From Anadara kagoshimensis (taxonomy: Eukaryota > Mollusca > Bivalvia > Arcoida > Arcidae), in contig CM037874.1 in the NCBI GenBank assembly GCA_021292105.1, positions 41,901,809-41,965,808 on the forward strand: a DNA stretch of 64,000 bases, read 5' to 3'. The notes under the pieces were generated by a model, which was given only the letters and a program-made list of their open reading frames with translations, did no database searches and was not told where the DNA came from. Positions 20,111 through 35,400 of the stretch are shown piece by piece. Both the position numbers and the translations under genes were made by a program. Every line of letters begins with the position of its first letter. The stretch's first letter is position 1.

Positions 20111-23100
20111 GTAAACTAATTCTATCATCTTAAGATCTTCACCCATTCTCAGTAATAAGGCCCAAATAGTGTTATATTACAGTATAATGAATTGGCTTTG
20201 GAAAAGACCAAAGAATAAATGTACCAACAGAAACTACACATTATATCTACAATTATCAATCACAGTTTTCTAGTTAATCCATGTATTTAATTATTTTCCA
20301 ATCTCATAAACCTTCAAATGATACAAACGTTACTGTTACCGGGAAAGGTTTTTATGTTTAAAATCGCCAAATCTTCAATATTTGGAAGTAACAAAATTTA
20401 AAGAATTGCTTTTGTTAATGCTGCATTGTTGTCATATCTAAAACTGGTTTCTGATGACAGTGCAAGCTATTGGTAAAATCTGGTGCCAAATAAAGATGTG
20501 TTACCAGCTGTCGGATACAAACGTTACCACATATAAACTGTCTCCATGGTTATCATATATTAATGTCATACTTACCACTGACGTGGACAAATTGAAGCTT
20601 ATCTTACGCATACTTAATGGAACAATAAAATTTTCAAATGAACAGTCGCTATTGGGCCTGAACAAGCATGACACAAAATTGAATGGAAGGTTTTATTTTC
20701 ATCAATACTTACGTTACGTCATTCATATGGTTAAATATTTTATCCAAGTCAAAATTAATATATTGTCAAACGAAGTACTTTGATATAATATTTAAAATAT
20801 ATCATCTTTATTCCGCACAAGTTCCTATTATTTAAACCACATATTGTAACAATTGAAAACAATACATACGTTACCGATACATACGTGATAACATTATTTG
20901 AAAATACACCTAAATCACGTCAAATGACCACTATAATTTGTATAGTTCTAGATTTAAATTATAGAAGTGTGCATGTGAAGTTTTAACTACATCGATTGTT
21001 GTTAAAATAAAAAATTTAAAGCAAAAGTGAAACAGTCGAAGGTGACCTCTTTGGATGGCAAGAATCCATTCAAAAATTTCAATTTGAATTGATACATCTG
21101 ACTATATAGATAATACACCTTGTCATTGCCATCAAACCCATGATGGTATGTCTACCCTTGATCCATAGTCTGGAATTCATTTTCCAAAAAATGATATATA
21201 CGTTACTATAGGTAACGTATGTAATTAACACAAGTAACATATGTATCAGTACTTTCATTTCAATTACAATGAAATAGTTAAGCAAACTGTCATTAGATAC
21301 AACAATAAACAAACACTTAAAGTTTCTAGTTTAGTTACGTGTAGAGAAATTAAACAATTTTCAACTTCAAATTGGATTTTGAAACGATAGATGTCACTGG
21401 TCTAATTTATTTGGATAATTTTCTCATAGATTTGAATACAACATTGTTCATTTTAATATTTGTTATACATACAAATCAAATACCTGCAATTTCATAAATT
21501 CTGATTATGGAAGTGTAAATGCAGCGTAAAACAAAACTTCAATGGTCAAATGGGTGGTCAATATACATCCATATATCTGCAGACCCCCAGGTAACGTAAG
21601 TATTGGTATCTACGTTACTGGTCTGAATTACAAACACAGGTGCTGTCTAATGTTTCATGAATGATAAATAATGTCTTGAAATTCAGTCAAATTACAGAGA
21701 TAAAGAAAATGGGATATGATCGGAGTTCTAAATTGAAGAGAAACTAAGAATTAAACTAAGAAAACAAACCTACTATTCTATGTGTCCGAATCACAAATCC
21801 AGAAGCAAAGTGAAAACTTTGAAACTGACAAGTTAAGTTAAACACATAAACTTCCAGAACAGATAGCCGCCAAGGATGTTTCAGATAATGGTTATGTCTC
21901 TTTGGAACCAGTCCCTGTTACGTCATTAACAACAGTGGTCATACTCTTCTTAGTTTTAGGTTACCTTCTATTTAAACTAGGGGTAAAAATTATACAAGTT
22001 CTGACAAGGAGCTAAGTGGGAAGCTTAATGTAATGTATCTAAAGACGTTAAAATTTTAAAACATAAATCATGAGAAAGAAATTTCAGATAGAAAACTTTC
22101 ATATTAGAAAGGATAAAAGAGTTACATTTTCAAATGAGAAGTTAACATTATGAAAGCAAACAGAAAGTGGTGTATCCATTATTGACTTGACACCCAACAA
22201 GCGAAGCTCAGCAAAAAAAGTTCTTCTTGGTAACACCTTATTGACAAATATAAAATACATGTATAGTGATAGAATCAACAACAAAATATGAGTGATTTTG
22301 AAAGACACCATATACATGTTATGTTTAGCAATATAATTTTCCAACAATAATCGGTAATGGGCCTAAACTGTGCATCATTGCTGGCTGATTTATTTCATAT
22401 TGCAGCAGAATTTATGTAAAACCGTTTTTAACTTGAAGGATGACTGTAACAAAACCATTTAACTCCACATATATACAGATACATGATGTCTGGTATAGGA
22501 TTTTATAATTCTAAATTCGAAGGCTTTTGTGAATGTCAGCTATCTTAAGGATATTGAAATAAAAGATACAACTGATCCTTCATGTTCTGCCTCATATTGG
22601 GACTTGTACCTCAACTATGGCACCCGCATGGACTTTATAAAACGAAGCAAACTGCTTGATTACTAATACCAAAATACAATGGACATTGTTGATTTGTTCA
22701 CTTTCCTAGTGAAAGTTCGTGTGTTTAATTTTATTTGCAAATTTTCAACGTTTGTTCTCTGCTTTGGGATTATGAAATTGGCATGGATCGGTATGAGAGA
22801 CATTTTAAGTCACATGATTGATTAAAAGATAATTAGAAGAAAAAGAGATAGACTTTAAATAAATTGACTGGTATAGACAGTAAATGTTTGTAAAAGGCAC
22901 ATAGCATGTAAGATTTTTCAGTCTATCCTGAATTTAGAAACAGTATAACCAATCGGGTGGAGAAAAAAGTTGTTAGAAATAAAGGATAAGTCCAGATTTC
23001 AAGTTTAAAAACTAAATATGAAAAGTACTACTGGAGAGAAAAATACAGACAGTGGTTCCTTTAAAGACATGACATTTTAATCAGCAATTAAGACTTTCTC

Positions 23101-25311
23101 ATTCCATTAGCATTGTTTTTTAGAATGTAACTCGGGTATATTTTATTGAATTTCTTTAAAGGAGGACATGTCACTGAATGAAGAAGTTTTAAACCCCAGT
23201 ATGTAATTGTTGCATACGTGACTAAACAGTTACATACGTTACTTACTTAATTAATTATTTTTGTCACTAGAAAAGTGAACATTTACATCATGATAATTGA
23301 TAATTTTAAAGGCTTTATATCTCTTGTTGTCTAATAAAGAAATTGAAAACTTCATTGTAAACGATACCATGTACATAATCTTATTATATGTTAAACTGTT
23401 ACATACGTTACCGATAAATAGTTTTTGTCATTTCGCTAGAAAAATGAACATATATACCAATATCATGTGTTTTATTGATAAGTTTTACAAAATTATGGAA
23501 AACAAGAGTTAATAATTTGTAATATAATATAATTTAGCTGTCTTTATATTGACTCAAAGTCATCTAGAGGTGCTACATACGTTACCGAATACACAGTTTA
23601 CTTAAGTGAAAATTATCTTGAAGATAATAAGTTTTGTACAGTTTTTTAGGTTAGCAATTTCATCAAGACATATTTGCATTTTGATTTGAGTGTTGATTAA
23701 TGACTACCTGTTTGAAATTTTGTTTCTGTCACCAACTTAAGAAAACAGAAATAAATTTATTGTAATTTTGCGTAAAAATAATTTAATTTCTGTAGACTAC
23801 AAACATCGTCATGATCATTTCGATATGCCGAAGTGGTCTCAAGGCACATTTTAAAATTAATAACAATGTAATCTAATGTTCAAGCATAATAAACATATAA
23901 ATACTACTACCTGGTAAGAATATGATGAACTTTAACTACGGTCACGTAAATAAATACAAATGGTATGTATGTAACAATAAAGTGAAATTACAACCAAAAT
24001 AATCAATTGGTGTTAATAATTTTGTTGTTTCTAAATCTTCTGATATGTTCAGTCTCTGAAAATACCAGAAGTTCATTGCTTGTAAGACTTTTATTTTTCA
24101 TCATCTTGAAAAAGTGAATTGGGCCTTATTACTGAGAATGGGTGTCTTACTAAAACCTGCTTCGTAAAAATGGCGCATAAGAAATTTGCGCCACCTATAC
24201 ACATGAGAGGGAAGGAACTCTCCGACAAGCAAACATGTTGATCGGGCATTTTTGTTTCATAGTATGCATGTAAGTCATGCAAATAATCCAAAATGGCATT
24301 GAATTGGATTATGCTTAATGTTATATTCACCAAGTCTACAACATATTGGTGGACTGGGGCCTAGATGGCTAAGTAGCCCAAAGTGCAAAATCACAGTGCC
24401 TAACGTTGCCTTGGTTCTGTCATAATTATGCTACTTTTTAATACATTATTGAATTGCCATGTGCTACTTTTAAATGCAATATTTGATAAAAATTCAAAAT
24501 TAGCACAATGACAATTAAAAATGTTACTAAGGCAGTTTCTGGTGTGAGAAAGTTTGCTATTAATAAATACGGTATTTACTTGCCGACGATCGATATTTTT
24601 TCCGGGTACTTCGGTTTCCTCCACCATTCACGAACTGGACATCTATATAAGTAATAACATATTATACCAGTTTTAATTTTACAGCACTAGACGGTCGTTT
24701 CGGAATACAATTCCTCATCAGTAGAGCTTGGACCGAAATTATGAAACCAAACTTTTTTTCAAAATGTTGAAACCCAAAGGACCAACATATATTTGACCAA
24801 ATTAGGGAAGTAATTTGCATGAGAGAGTCTAAATTAGTTTTTGAGGAATTTCAAATTTAACTAGCAGATTTAGACAATCGTATATTTCTGACAATAATAC
24901 ACAATTATTGCCTGCTGGGTTTGTGATATCCTCAGGAAAAATGTTCCTCACTTTGACGTAAAGTACAATTATTTATCTTAATCACACACATCGACATAAT
25001 ATTGGGGGTCTAAAGAGGCGTTTTATTTTTTAGGAAACCTATTTCTATTTATTATCATTACGTGAAGATAACTACTATTAGTATTTTATCTGTATCACCG
25101 ACATCTTATCTACGAGGGTCATTTGGATGGCATCTAAAAGTACCCTTCATAAACAAATAGTGCTTTTAAACATGCAGGATTAAAATAAATCGGCGATCTT
25201 TATAACCTGCATTAGGTAATAGCAACAGTCAGTACCGTAACTACCTATGAGGCAACCGAGGCAACTGCCTCGGTAAAAATTTAACCAAATACTTTTTTGC
25301 AGAAGTGATAT

Positions 25312-25368
<57 letters not shown>

Positions 25369-26367
25369 CGACGGCCGTAATTTCCGGGATGTGATTTGAT
25401 TGCAATCATTCCAAGTGTTAATAAGAAATTCCTTCAACTTGTGACAGTTTACATGAAACTAAACTAGTTTTGATATACCCGAAAAATATCAAAATTGGAA
25501 GGTGACTTGGGTGTAACTGTTAAGGAGAAACTTGAAACACAGTATATTACATAAAGGATCGGAGTCCGCGAAACCCTAACCCTTAAATGATGATGAGCGT
25601 ACTTCATTTTGTCCGCCCAGTAAAAGTTACAAAAACATGACCAAGGCAAGCGTTTTTAGTTGTGACTGGCAAAGTTCATCCCCATGGATACGTTAATCCC
25701 CAAATATGGATGGGGATTTTGTGCATATTCATTTAGTTCAGGATCTAGAAATAAAAGGTTTACATCGAAACCCTTTAAGGACTGAACAAATGCTATGGGT
25801 GAACAAAGGGTTAAAGAGCCATGAAAGAAGGGAAAAACATCAAAAAGCCAAGGACCAGTCGTCAAACTTTTTATTGCGAGTTGACAAAGGGAGACTATAT
25901 GTTGGTACTGTATTTTGAGGTATATATACCTCGTATTTCGATTGATCTTCACTTCTTGCCTCGGTTTATTTAAGGGTCTAGTTACGGTACTGACAGTAAA
26001 AATCACATAGATAATGCATGTTTAAATAGAGAAAATACTTTAGTTTTGGTTTTGCATTAAACTAATTTTTCCATTAATTATTTAAATATATACTTTTGAT
26101 ATCTGAAAAAACGAAGTAACCTTAACGCCAACAGTAACAACCTTTCAGATGATTGACAACATCAACAACAATAATAATAGAAATTCATTAATATTTTTTT
26201 CAAATTCCTAACCCAATAGAACATTTATAGAGAACAATAAGGTAGAAAGTCAACTTATATCCTGCCAATAAAATGTTCATATACACAGTAACAAGTAGGT
26301 GTGCAGTGACGGATTTAAGGGGAGGGTTGCGGGGGTTGCACCCCCCCCCTTGAAAAATGTAAAAGAG

Positions 26368-26409
<42 letters not shown>

Positions 26410-29400
26410 CTATTGACTGATGTGACCCCCATATGTTAATCTGTGTACGTGTTGTTCCGGATCGCGATTCTAGACCCCATGTCTCTGGAAACTCGGCGCT
26501 CGCACCTAGCATTGATATACTAGTAATTCTCAACCCCCCCCCCCCCCCCTCCTCTTTCAAAAAATCCTGGATCCGCCCATGGTGTGTATTATATTCCAGG
26601 TTGCAATAATAGTATACTGATAATACAATTGACAATATAAACACAACATGCTATTACAAATATTTTGTTAAGAATTTCCCAGTATCACATAAAAATATTG
26701 CATTTCCGTTGTCAAAAGCAAATAAAAAACCCAACTAATTAAAGTTTTCGTTATCAAGGCTGGCAAAAAGGGGTTAATTTAAGGAATGATTGTAATTTTT
26801 TTTCTATCTATGGGGTCATAGACAAAATTATTTGGTGCACGCGGCATAAAACCGCGAAGCGGTTTATGCATACGCGTGCACCAAATAATTTTGTCTATGA
26901 TCCCATAGATAGAAAAAAAATTACAATTATTCCTTATAATTAAATTCAAAAATAAGTTCAATATTCATAACATTCATGTAATCTTTAAATTATACACATG
27001 AAACAAAAAACCAGCGCATTAAAACAAAAAATGGCGCATTAATCTAAAAGCGGAACACAGCTGATTGCCAATGGCAACCGCCGGTAGCTCTGAAAAATAT
27101 GACGTCAGCTAATATGACGTCAAAAAATTATGTTTATGGGATCATAGATACAAAAAATTTACAACACTGAATAGTATTAAAATTTAATTATTATGTCGCT
27201 TATCTTAGAAAAGAGACTGTTTAAATTTAAAACGATTTCTTTCAATTCAATACAATAAAGCACATGTGTGTATATTATTCTACAGCTGACGCAGTGGACC
27301 TGGCTCTGAAGATGATACAGACGAACACTACCAGACAATGTCATTCATCATCCGGAACTCCAGAGAGTTTTATTGTTGCCATAGCATTAGTAGACCGTAT
27401 CCGTATACCGGACCTGTCTGGAACAAGGTAATAAAGAAAACCTAATGACATTATGGCAGTAAGAAATGACCGGAATGGCATGGTCATACCATACCAGCAC
27501 GTTTTGTCGTTAATGATATAGTTGTTACACATAGTTTCCAAATCAAAAACAAACATACCAAATTCATGCCCAAATCACAGTCCCAAAGCAACGGGAAAAA
27601 AGTTGAAAACTGTCGAGTCAAACACGCGAACTTTCACCAGCCGTGTGCTGGAAAGGGTAAATGCCTTTAGTCTAGCTAGCTACACAGTCACGTGTGATAT
27701 AAAAATAACAATGAGAGTCATGTATTATCAATAATATTGTGATGGTCTATGATGGTAATATTTCTGAGACAACAATTTATTTATAAGCAGCTTGCTTCGT
27801 TGTTTAAAGTTCCTGTAGCGGGAACAAGCTCTACCGTAACGTATTGACTGTGAAAGAAACTGCACCATAGGAAGAAGCAGGTACTAGTATATTGCTTCAT
27901 AGAAAAATATATTTTACCAATTTAAGCTAAGGAAATACTTTGCATGAGGGAGTACATATGATACCATTTGTTTTTAAAAATTTTCAGATTTTAACCAGCA
28001 GCAAATTTAGACAAAAGTATATTTCTGACAATAATACCCCATTAAACAAGACTTTGTAAGCGGTTTTATTTGTTTATTTCAGCTGTATTAACACATGTGG
28101 AGAACTACACCCTACCTTAGACACATCTGTTAGATCCCCTACTGACGCCGAGAAAAGTGCTGGAATGGAGAACTTCGCTAATTACCTTAGATCAGGATGG
28201 GACCTTGGATCTTGTGAGAATGACGTCATCATTTTCTATTCTCAAAATCTAAGCATGGTACGTATATCCACGCCTTTCGAAGAAAGGGGAACATTAAATT
28301 CGATTTTTCGTCCATCCGTCTGTCCCGTTCTTCCTACCGTCCTTCCATCCAAAATTCTTGTCTGCGCAAATTTTCCAAATCTATGAAGCACTATTTCATG
28401 AAACGTGCATATAGTTAACCCAAGTTGGTTTGCTCATTTTCCTGGGAGTTATTGCCCTTTGAACATAAAATAGAACCTGCTGGGGGTATCCTATTTCACT
28501 GAATTTATTTGTTGGGTTTTTTTAATTTTCTGAACGAAATATTCAAAAACTGACTGATATGACAGTAAAGACAAACAACATTGACCTGTCCGCTTGAACT
28601 TTAATTTAGGTATTTATTTTTGAAGCAGTACATTTATGTTAAGGGTACTAAGGTGTTTATTTTGTCTGTATCATGGGAACATGCACTACGGGTACAATGT
28701 ACATGTATATATTAACTCTTTCCATGAATTGGGTGGGTCCTTTCATAAGAATATTCCTTATAACAGGTCAAGCGGACAGGTCAATGTTGGTTGCCTATAC
28801 CTACAAATCAAATACATGTATAGGTAAAATAAATAATATAGGAGGGGTTAAACACGCACAGAAACAATTAAAACGACTGGAAACTGGAATATTTAGTAAA
28901 GCAAATTAAAACTAGACATCGCCAAAGGCCTTTCAATAAATGTGTCCAAAAATAAGTGCTAGATTTGTCATTGTTGTATGACCAACAACAATACAGCAGA
29001 TTCTCTAAACGAATCTATACTTAAAGAATAAACAATAAGTCTAGAGTCGCTATTTTAACTACCCAGGGGATATTGTTACAGAGGAATGTTCTTTGAACGC
29101 TTCAACCCCGACTCTTGAAGGTCAAAAACTAGTCTACGGAGTCCTTTAATGTGACATGTGTCAAAAAAGTTTCGTAAGTTCGCTGTTGTTATTTCATAAT
29201 CTCGTAACAGTAATTTGCATATTCGCAATTGTTTTTTCGTAATTTCGAAAAAAGTATTTCGTATATCCGCAATTGTTTATTTTTCGTAATTTCGAAACAG
29301 TAATCCGATATTGCTGTTGTTATTTCGTATTTCCGTTATTATTTTTTTCGTAATATCGTAACATTAATTCGTATATTCTCAATTATTTTGAATTTTCAAA

Positions 29401-32400
29401 AAAGTATTTCGAATATATAGACTTTCCTTTTCTCTAGTATCGATATATTTGGCTCTTTGAGGTGTTATTTACGGTGATCACTTCACTAAACAATAAAGTC
29501 GATTGGCATAATTATTTTTTTAATTTTCTTAATGAAATAATCAAGAATTTATACTATGACACAACCTTTAAACAATTGGAGTTATTAGGCAAGGGTTAAT
29601 AGTATCGCAGGGTTCATAATTATGTTTTTTAATGGAAGGTCCAGGACCTTTTGCCTTTATTTTTGGCAGGTCCCACATAAAGTTTTGAAAGTCCAATATC
29701 AACATTGAAAGATCCATGTGCAATTATGTAATTATATTGAAAAAGTAGAATTATTCTGGTAAAAATGGCAGGTTCAGCGGACTTTTACAATTTAAATATT
29801 AATGGTCCCAAGGTAAAATCAATAGGTCCCGGATCTCGGACCCAGGGAATTTTGAACCCCTGTTATCGAGATCATCATTATATAGCTGTATGTCCAGTGC
29901 CGAGAACTACTTGACCATTAATGTCCTTAGTAATGTTTATTGAATCCTCTGTCGTATTAAAACGGACATATACAATGTTTTGCGTTCAAACGAGTAATGT
30001 TTTATACAAATATCCTTCATTAATCGATTCTATTATGTGCTATTTTCATTTTATGAAAAATGCAATGAAATCTCGTCGTTATAATGACCCTCGATAACTT
30101 TGCTTCTTCGCTTATTGCCAGAGCATTTTGAAGTCCTTCTATAATTTTCAACCCCTTTATAACGTCAAAAGTGACTCAACAAATTCTGGCGATGATTGAA
30201 GATTTTGCTGCACATTCAAATATAGCACGTGCCTGATATCAATATTGTGTGACAATACAGACCGCACGAAAATAAAATAATTCACAATATTTGTTTTATG
30301 TCTGTCAGCATTATATTGGATATGATTTATCTTGAGTGGTACCATACATGGTATTTGGAGTTTTTGAGTTGTTCGCTGTCTGATGGTGTTTCCGTAATCT
30401 TCCGTCCTTTGTCCACCTGTCATAGCCACATTGTACGGAATATTAAATGTGTACAAGTTATACAAGTGTTATCATACTGGCTGTTTGACTTCAAATTTCT
30501 ACTTTTATCAATCAAGTCGATGTAGGGTTAATTGTTTAGCGCCACTCTAGATATAGAGATAGTTTGAGGAATTTGGCTTGCATCAGAAGTACATTATACT
30601 GTATTAAAAGACTTTTCCTGACATGCGTAATATGTAAAGTTTTGAGCAAAAGCAGAGGTTGGAGTGGAGTAATGGAGTGTTACGCCCATGCCAAGAACAT
30701 TTCACTTACATCGAGGTGGTCAGTTCAAGGACAGCGGAAGAAAGTGGATAGCCCAGAAAAACTGGCCACCGACCTTAGGCAAGTGATAACCTATCTCACT
30801 CTACGAAGTGTCTCTTGCGGGATTCGAACTAGGAAGTGAGAGGGGCTTTCATCAGTAAACGCGCTTGATACAACTCGACCAGTGTGCACTCGTGTGTGTG
30901 TGGGGGTGGGGGGTGGGGAATGAAGTCCTTACACAAATCGACATTAATGACCTCCAAATATGCAATATAAATACCATACGCAACTGTTACACATATTTTC
31001 CGAAGTAAACTGAAAACTAAATTCAAAACAAGTCATAAGTAAAATCATTCCCCTTTATTAAGTCTGAGAAGTATGCCCATTGATGTAAAATTATTTTTGT
31101 TATAGAAGTTAAATAAAATATCGATGTACGTTTACACAATACTAGTTCGTACTACGGATACCGTAAAGCGACATTTATAAAAATAAAAAAAGTTTGTCGT
31201 ACTTTCGAATTAATATTTCATATTTTCGAACTTTTTTGTAAAATAGAAACGCTATTTCGAAAAAAAAAACCAAAATAACTGACGCGACTACTAGTATACA
31301 AATTAGCTATTGAAAAATACGAAATAATAAAAAAAAAACAAACATACCAATCCATGTCCGAATCACAAATCAGAAGCAAAGTAAAAACTTTGGAACTGAC
31401 GAGTTAGGTTAGGCACGTGAACTTCCACAAAGAAAGTGAGACCGGGTGCTCCGTAAGGGTAAGCACCTCCAGTTTAGCTAGCTACAGCCGCCACGTGTGT
31501 ACTCAAAATTGTGTGAAAGGAACATGGAACTATGGGACGTTAAATATATCCTGGGCAATCAAGGACACAGAGACATCAAACTTTTCAACAGTAAGTACTG
31601 TGATGATGAACATTAAACTTTTTGGGGGCCTTGATAAACATAGGCTTGCAAATCCCAGGGTCAACAATTTAATTTCAAGCAGCCTGCTTCGTTGTACAAA
31701 GTCCCTGTATTGGGAACAAGCTTTACTATAGTGTATTGATTGGGAAACAAATACATCATAGGCATGAGAAGCAGGTATATTTCTGCATAGAAAAGGAAAG
31801 TTGACAATATAAAATTGAAGTCATCACGTTTGTCATTAAGCATTAAGTTTCGCATGTAGCCTTTCGTGGGCGTCATAATTGAGGCATAAGCCTCAGTATG
31901 GACTTACGAATCGGTCGTAGCTCATTAGGATAGATGACATTCACATAGTTTCCAAATTAAGGATTATTAAGAGACAGAACGATATCTATATATATGTATG
32001 TGGAGTTAAATGATTTGGGGACAGTCTTCTCTCCAAATTTAACAAGGTTCTGCATAAATTCTGCTATATAAGAATAAAGAAACAAATCTGCAAGCAATTG
32101 TGCACAGTTTGTACCCATTTGTATACCAATTGCGAAGTTACGAAATATTATTTCGAAATAACTTATTCGAAAATGTCACTGTACGGGCTCTGTATTATAT
32201 ACAGGATGCGAGGCATTATATAATTACGTACCAAGTAAATAATATTTTATGAGAAGTGCACTATACTTTGCATGTGTAATATTATTTCATATTAAAATTA
32301 TCATTATTGTATTTATACAAAGTAAGACGTTTATTAGAATTTTAAGTGATCTCAAAAAAACTTTTTATTAGCCAAGATTCTATTTAAAAGTAAACAACTT

Positions 32401-35400
32401 TTACTCACTTACTTTTAATTAAATGTAGATTCCGATTTTAATTAAATCTGTTAAAGCTATATCTTTTTAAAATGATGAAATGAATGTAAGTATTGAGAAT
32501 TTTTAATTTAATTTTATTTTAGTCATACTAGTAATAAAAAGTAAATAAATTCAATAAAATTGAGAGTCACCGCCTACAGGAAAATTAGAGAGGTTTTTGC
32601 ACTTGTCTTGTGACTGTGTGCAACTTCAAAAAACGACACCTGGAATACGTTCGAAATGCATAATGTAACGGCGTCCGACTGATTTAAAATTTGATTTTAA
32701 GTAAACGGATTCGAATCGAAATTAATCTAATCCCGCTGATATTGTGTGTAATATTCCATAACTTTTATCGCCAACTCCTTGGGTTATCCCGTTATGTTTT
32801 GGTTTGCCGTGCAAAGCCGTGGCCTTCAAAACAACTCAATTTTTATATTTTCGATTAATATTAAAAATAAACATATTAATAAAATAATGCTGTACTGAGC
32901 AAATGAATTCGTTGAGGGATCCCTTGAATGGAACAGCCATGGATAACGTGCAGTTTCCAACGAAACAGTTCACAAATATTCTAGTTCTTTTTATATGCAT
33001 TTGTAAAATCAAAACATGTTGCATCAATTATAAAATAACTGCAATATAATAAAAAATATAATATTTCCTCACGATAAACATCGCAATTTTTACCTACGTA
33101 TACTATAGATACCGGTAAATTCGTAATTATAAATTGTGTATTGCCATCATTCATGTGACCAACGGCATTCGTAGCCAATATCAGGGGCGTAACTACCTTA
33201 ACGCCAAAAGGCACGTGCTTACACATTATTTTGACAAATATACCAATGTATTAAGAATTAAATTAAAAATTAATACAAATTTCTAGTGTGTGTAGGGCAA
33301 TGTGCGGCGAGTGTTTTTCGCATGCCACGCTTACCATGCTAAGGGCATTGGTTTTTTAAAGATTTCATCCAAAGGATCAGAGACTTTCATTTATCATTGC
33401 TGAAGACTGCCACTTTTCAAGTCGTTGGTCTGCCTGGCCGGTATTCGAACCCGACCTACCACATACGAAGCGAGCACTGAACCAACTGAGCTACCGCATT
33501 TAACATAGACTATAACGAGGCACTGAGAGTTTTCAAAAACACAAATCAGAGAAACATCCTGCTATAGAAAATCATTTGACAGCAATCCACTGAAATAAGT
33601 CAAAATTTCCCTTTCAATTAACGATTTCGGTATAAAGTTTTTACAGCATACAATGTGTTATAAAGACATTAAAACACTTTGAGTGTTTTTCGATTTAATA
33701 TTTAAAAATTTCCAGGACACCCCCCAACTCCTTCCGCACCGACTCCCATCGGCACTATGCACACCATGCGTCTGTGCCTACACGATATCTAGGACCCAGC
33801 TACGCCCCTGCACACACACACACACACACACACACGTTGTTACATAATGTTTTGTATATAAATTCATGGCGTATTAATGGTTAAAATTAGTTTTGCACAC
33901 ACTACATGTAGTTTAGAGATTAATAACATCATGGATAAGAAGGGTGGTCGATTGGTTGTATATTGTTTTAGTCACACAAAAATTCACATTCTTACATCTT
34001 AATTACTCTTAATGTTCCTTCCGATCTGCTTCAAACTAATTTTCACAAAGCGTATGCATAGTGGTACCATGACAACCAGTATCAGCCAGAGGACGGATTA
34101 TTAATGAAGTATGAAATAAAAAAAACCGCCAGAGATCAATTCCAAGGAAAGAGAAAGATTTTACTCCATATCAGCAATTTACCAGCCGTTCTTTATGTGT
34201 TCTCAACTCCTGATATGTTTTTTTGCAAATTGGCAACGGATATATAAATTTGTACCTTTACTTTAAAAGTTGATCATAAGTTGAGTGATAGAGTTTTACA
34301 TACCAGTCAAGAATATTTCACTTACACCGAGACGTCACCAGCTATAGGCTAAGGTGCAGAAATTTTACCTGTGTTGCGCTGATGCAATTAAACAGCAAGG
34401 TTCATTAGGCACCTTGTGATTAAAGGCTTTAACCACTAAGCAACCGTAGCCTAGGAACATCGGATAGATACCCACTGGCCAAGTGAAACCCTGGACTACA
34501 GACGCCAGGTGATTAAAAACTTATGCTTTAACCACTAGGCAACCGTAACCCAGGTGAGTTGAACCCTGAACCACCAGGCAACAGCAGTCCAGGGGCAGAT
34601 GGTGGCTATTGTAAGCAATAGAACACCAACTGTACAATACAAGACAGAAATGTCACTGTACGGGCTCTGTATTATATACAGGATGCGAGGCATTATATAA
34701 TTACGTACCAAGTAAATAATATTTTATGAGAAGTGCACTATACTTTGCATGTGTAATATTATTTCATATTAAAATTATCATTATTGTATTTATACAAAGT
34801 AAGACGTTTATTAGAATTTTAAGTGATCTCAAAAAAACTTTTTATTAGCCAAGATTCTATTTAAAAGTAAACAACTTTTACTCACTTACTTTTAATTAAA
34901 TGTAGATTCCGATTTTAATTAAATCTGTTAAAGCTATATCTTTTTAAAATGATGAAATGAATGTAAGTATTGAGAATTTTTAATTTAATTTTATTTTAGT
35001 CATACTAGTAATAAAAAGTAAATAAATTCAATAAAATTGAGAGTCACCGCCTACAGGAAAATTAGAGAGGTTTTTGCACTTGTCTTGTGACTGTGTGCAA
35101 CTTCAAAAAACGACACCTGGAATACGTTCGAAATGCATAATGTAACGGCGTCCGACTGATTTAAAATTTGATTTTAAGTAAACGGATTCGAATCGAAATT
35201 AATCTAATCCCGCTGATATTGTGTGTAATATTCCATAACTTTTATCGCCAACTCCTTGGGTTATCCCGTTATGTTTTGGTTTGCCGTGCAAAGCCGTGGC
35301 CTTCAAAACAACTCAATTTTTATATTTTCGATTAATATTAAAAATAAACATATTAATAAAATAATGCTGTACTGAGCAAATGAATTCGTTGAGGGATCCC

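Larger units (their letters stand above)
20111..27285 (+). other. MOLO1-like gene intron 1 (7.2 kb)
   Basis: Very AT-rich in its first 4 kb, with recurrent ACATACGTTACC-type motifs (20322-23586) and a fragment of repeat family R at about 21766-21875. A second interspersed family lies at 24655-24900, a TIR element at 25230-25992, a hAT-like MITE at 26304-26580 and a palindrome at 26781-26935. No exons were recognised inside. Confidence 0.8.
32174..34650 (+). repeat. 2.48-kb tandem duplication, unit 1
   Basis: Starts TGTCACTGTACGGGCTCTGT and is followed immediately by a nearly identical second unit 2477 bases on. The unit contains the element at 33182-33810, SINE pieces at about 33285-33503 and 34304-34420 on the reverse strand, and a (CA)n tract at 33811-33835. 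No gene. Confidence 0.95.

Noticed and set aside
25180..25437. Ser/Leu-alternating frames here and at 26315, 43727
   Set aside because: Reverse reading of GA microsatellites.
32836..33226. Two minus frames repeated exactly at 35313-35703
   Set aside because: Duplicated only because the whole 2.48-kb unit is duplicated; no protein features and they overlap mobile DNA.
33425..33500. Reverse-strand tRNA-like sequence
   Set aside because: It is part of a SINE, nested in a TIR element and copied by the 2.48-kb duplication; no proper acceptor or anticodon stem.
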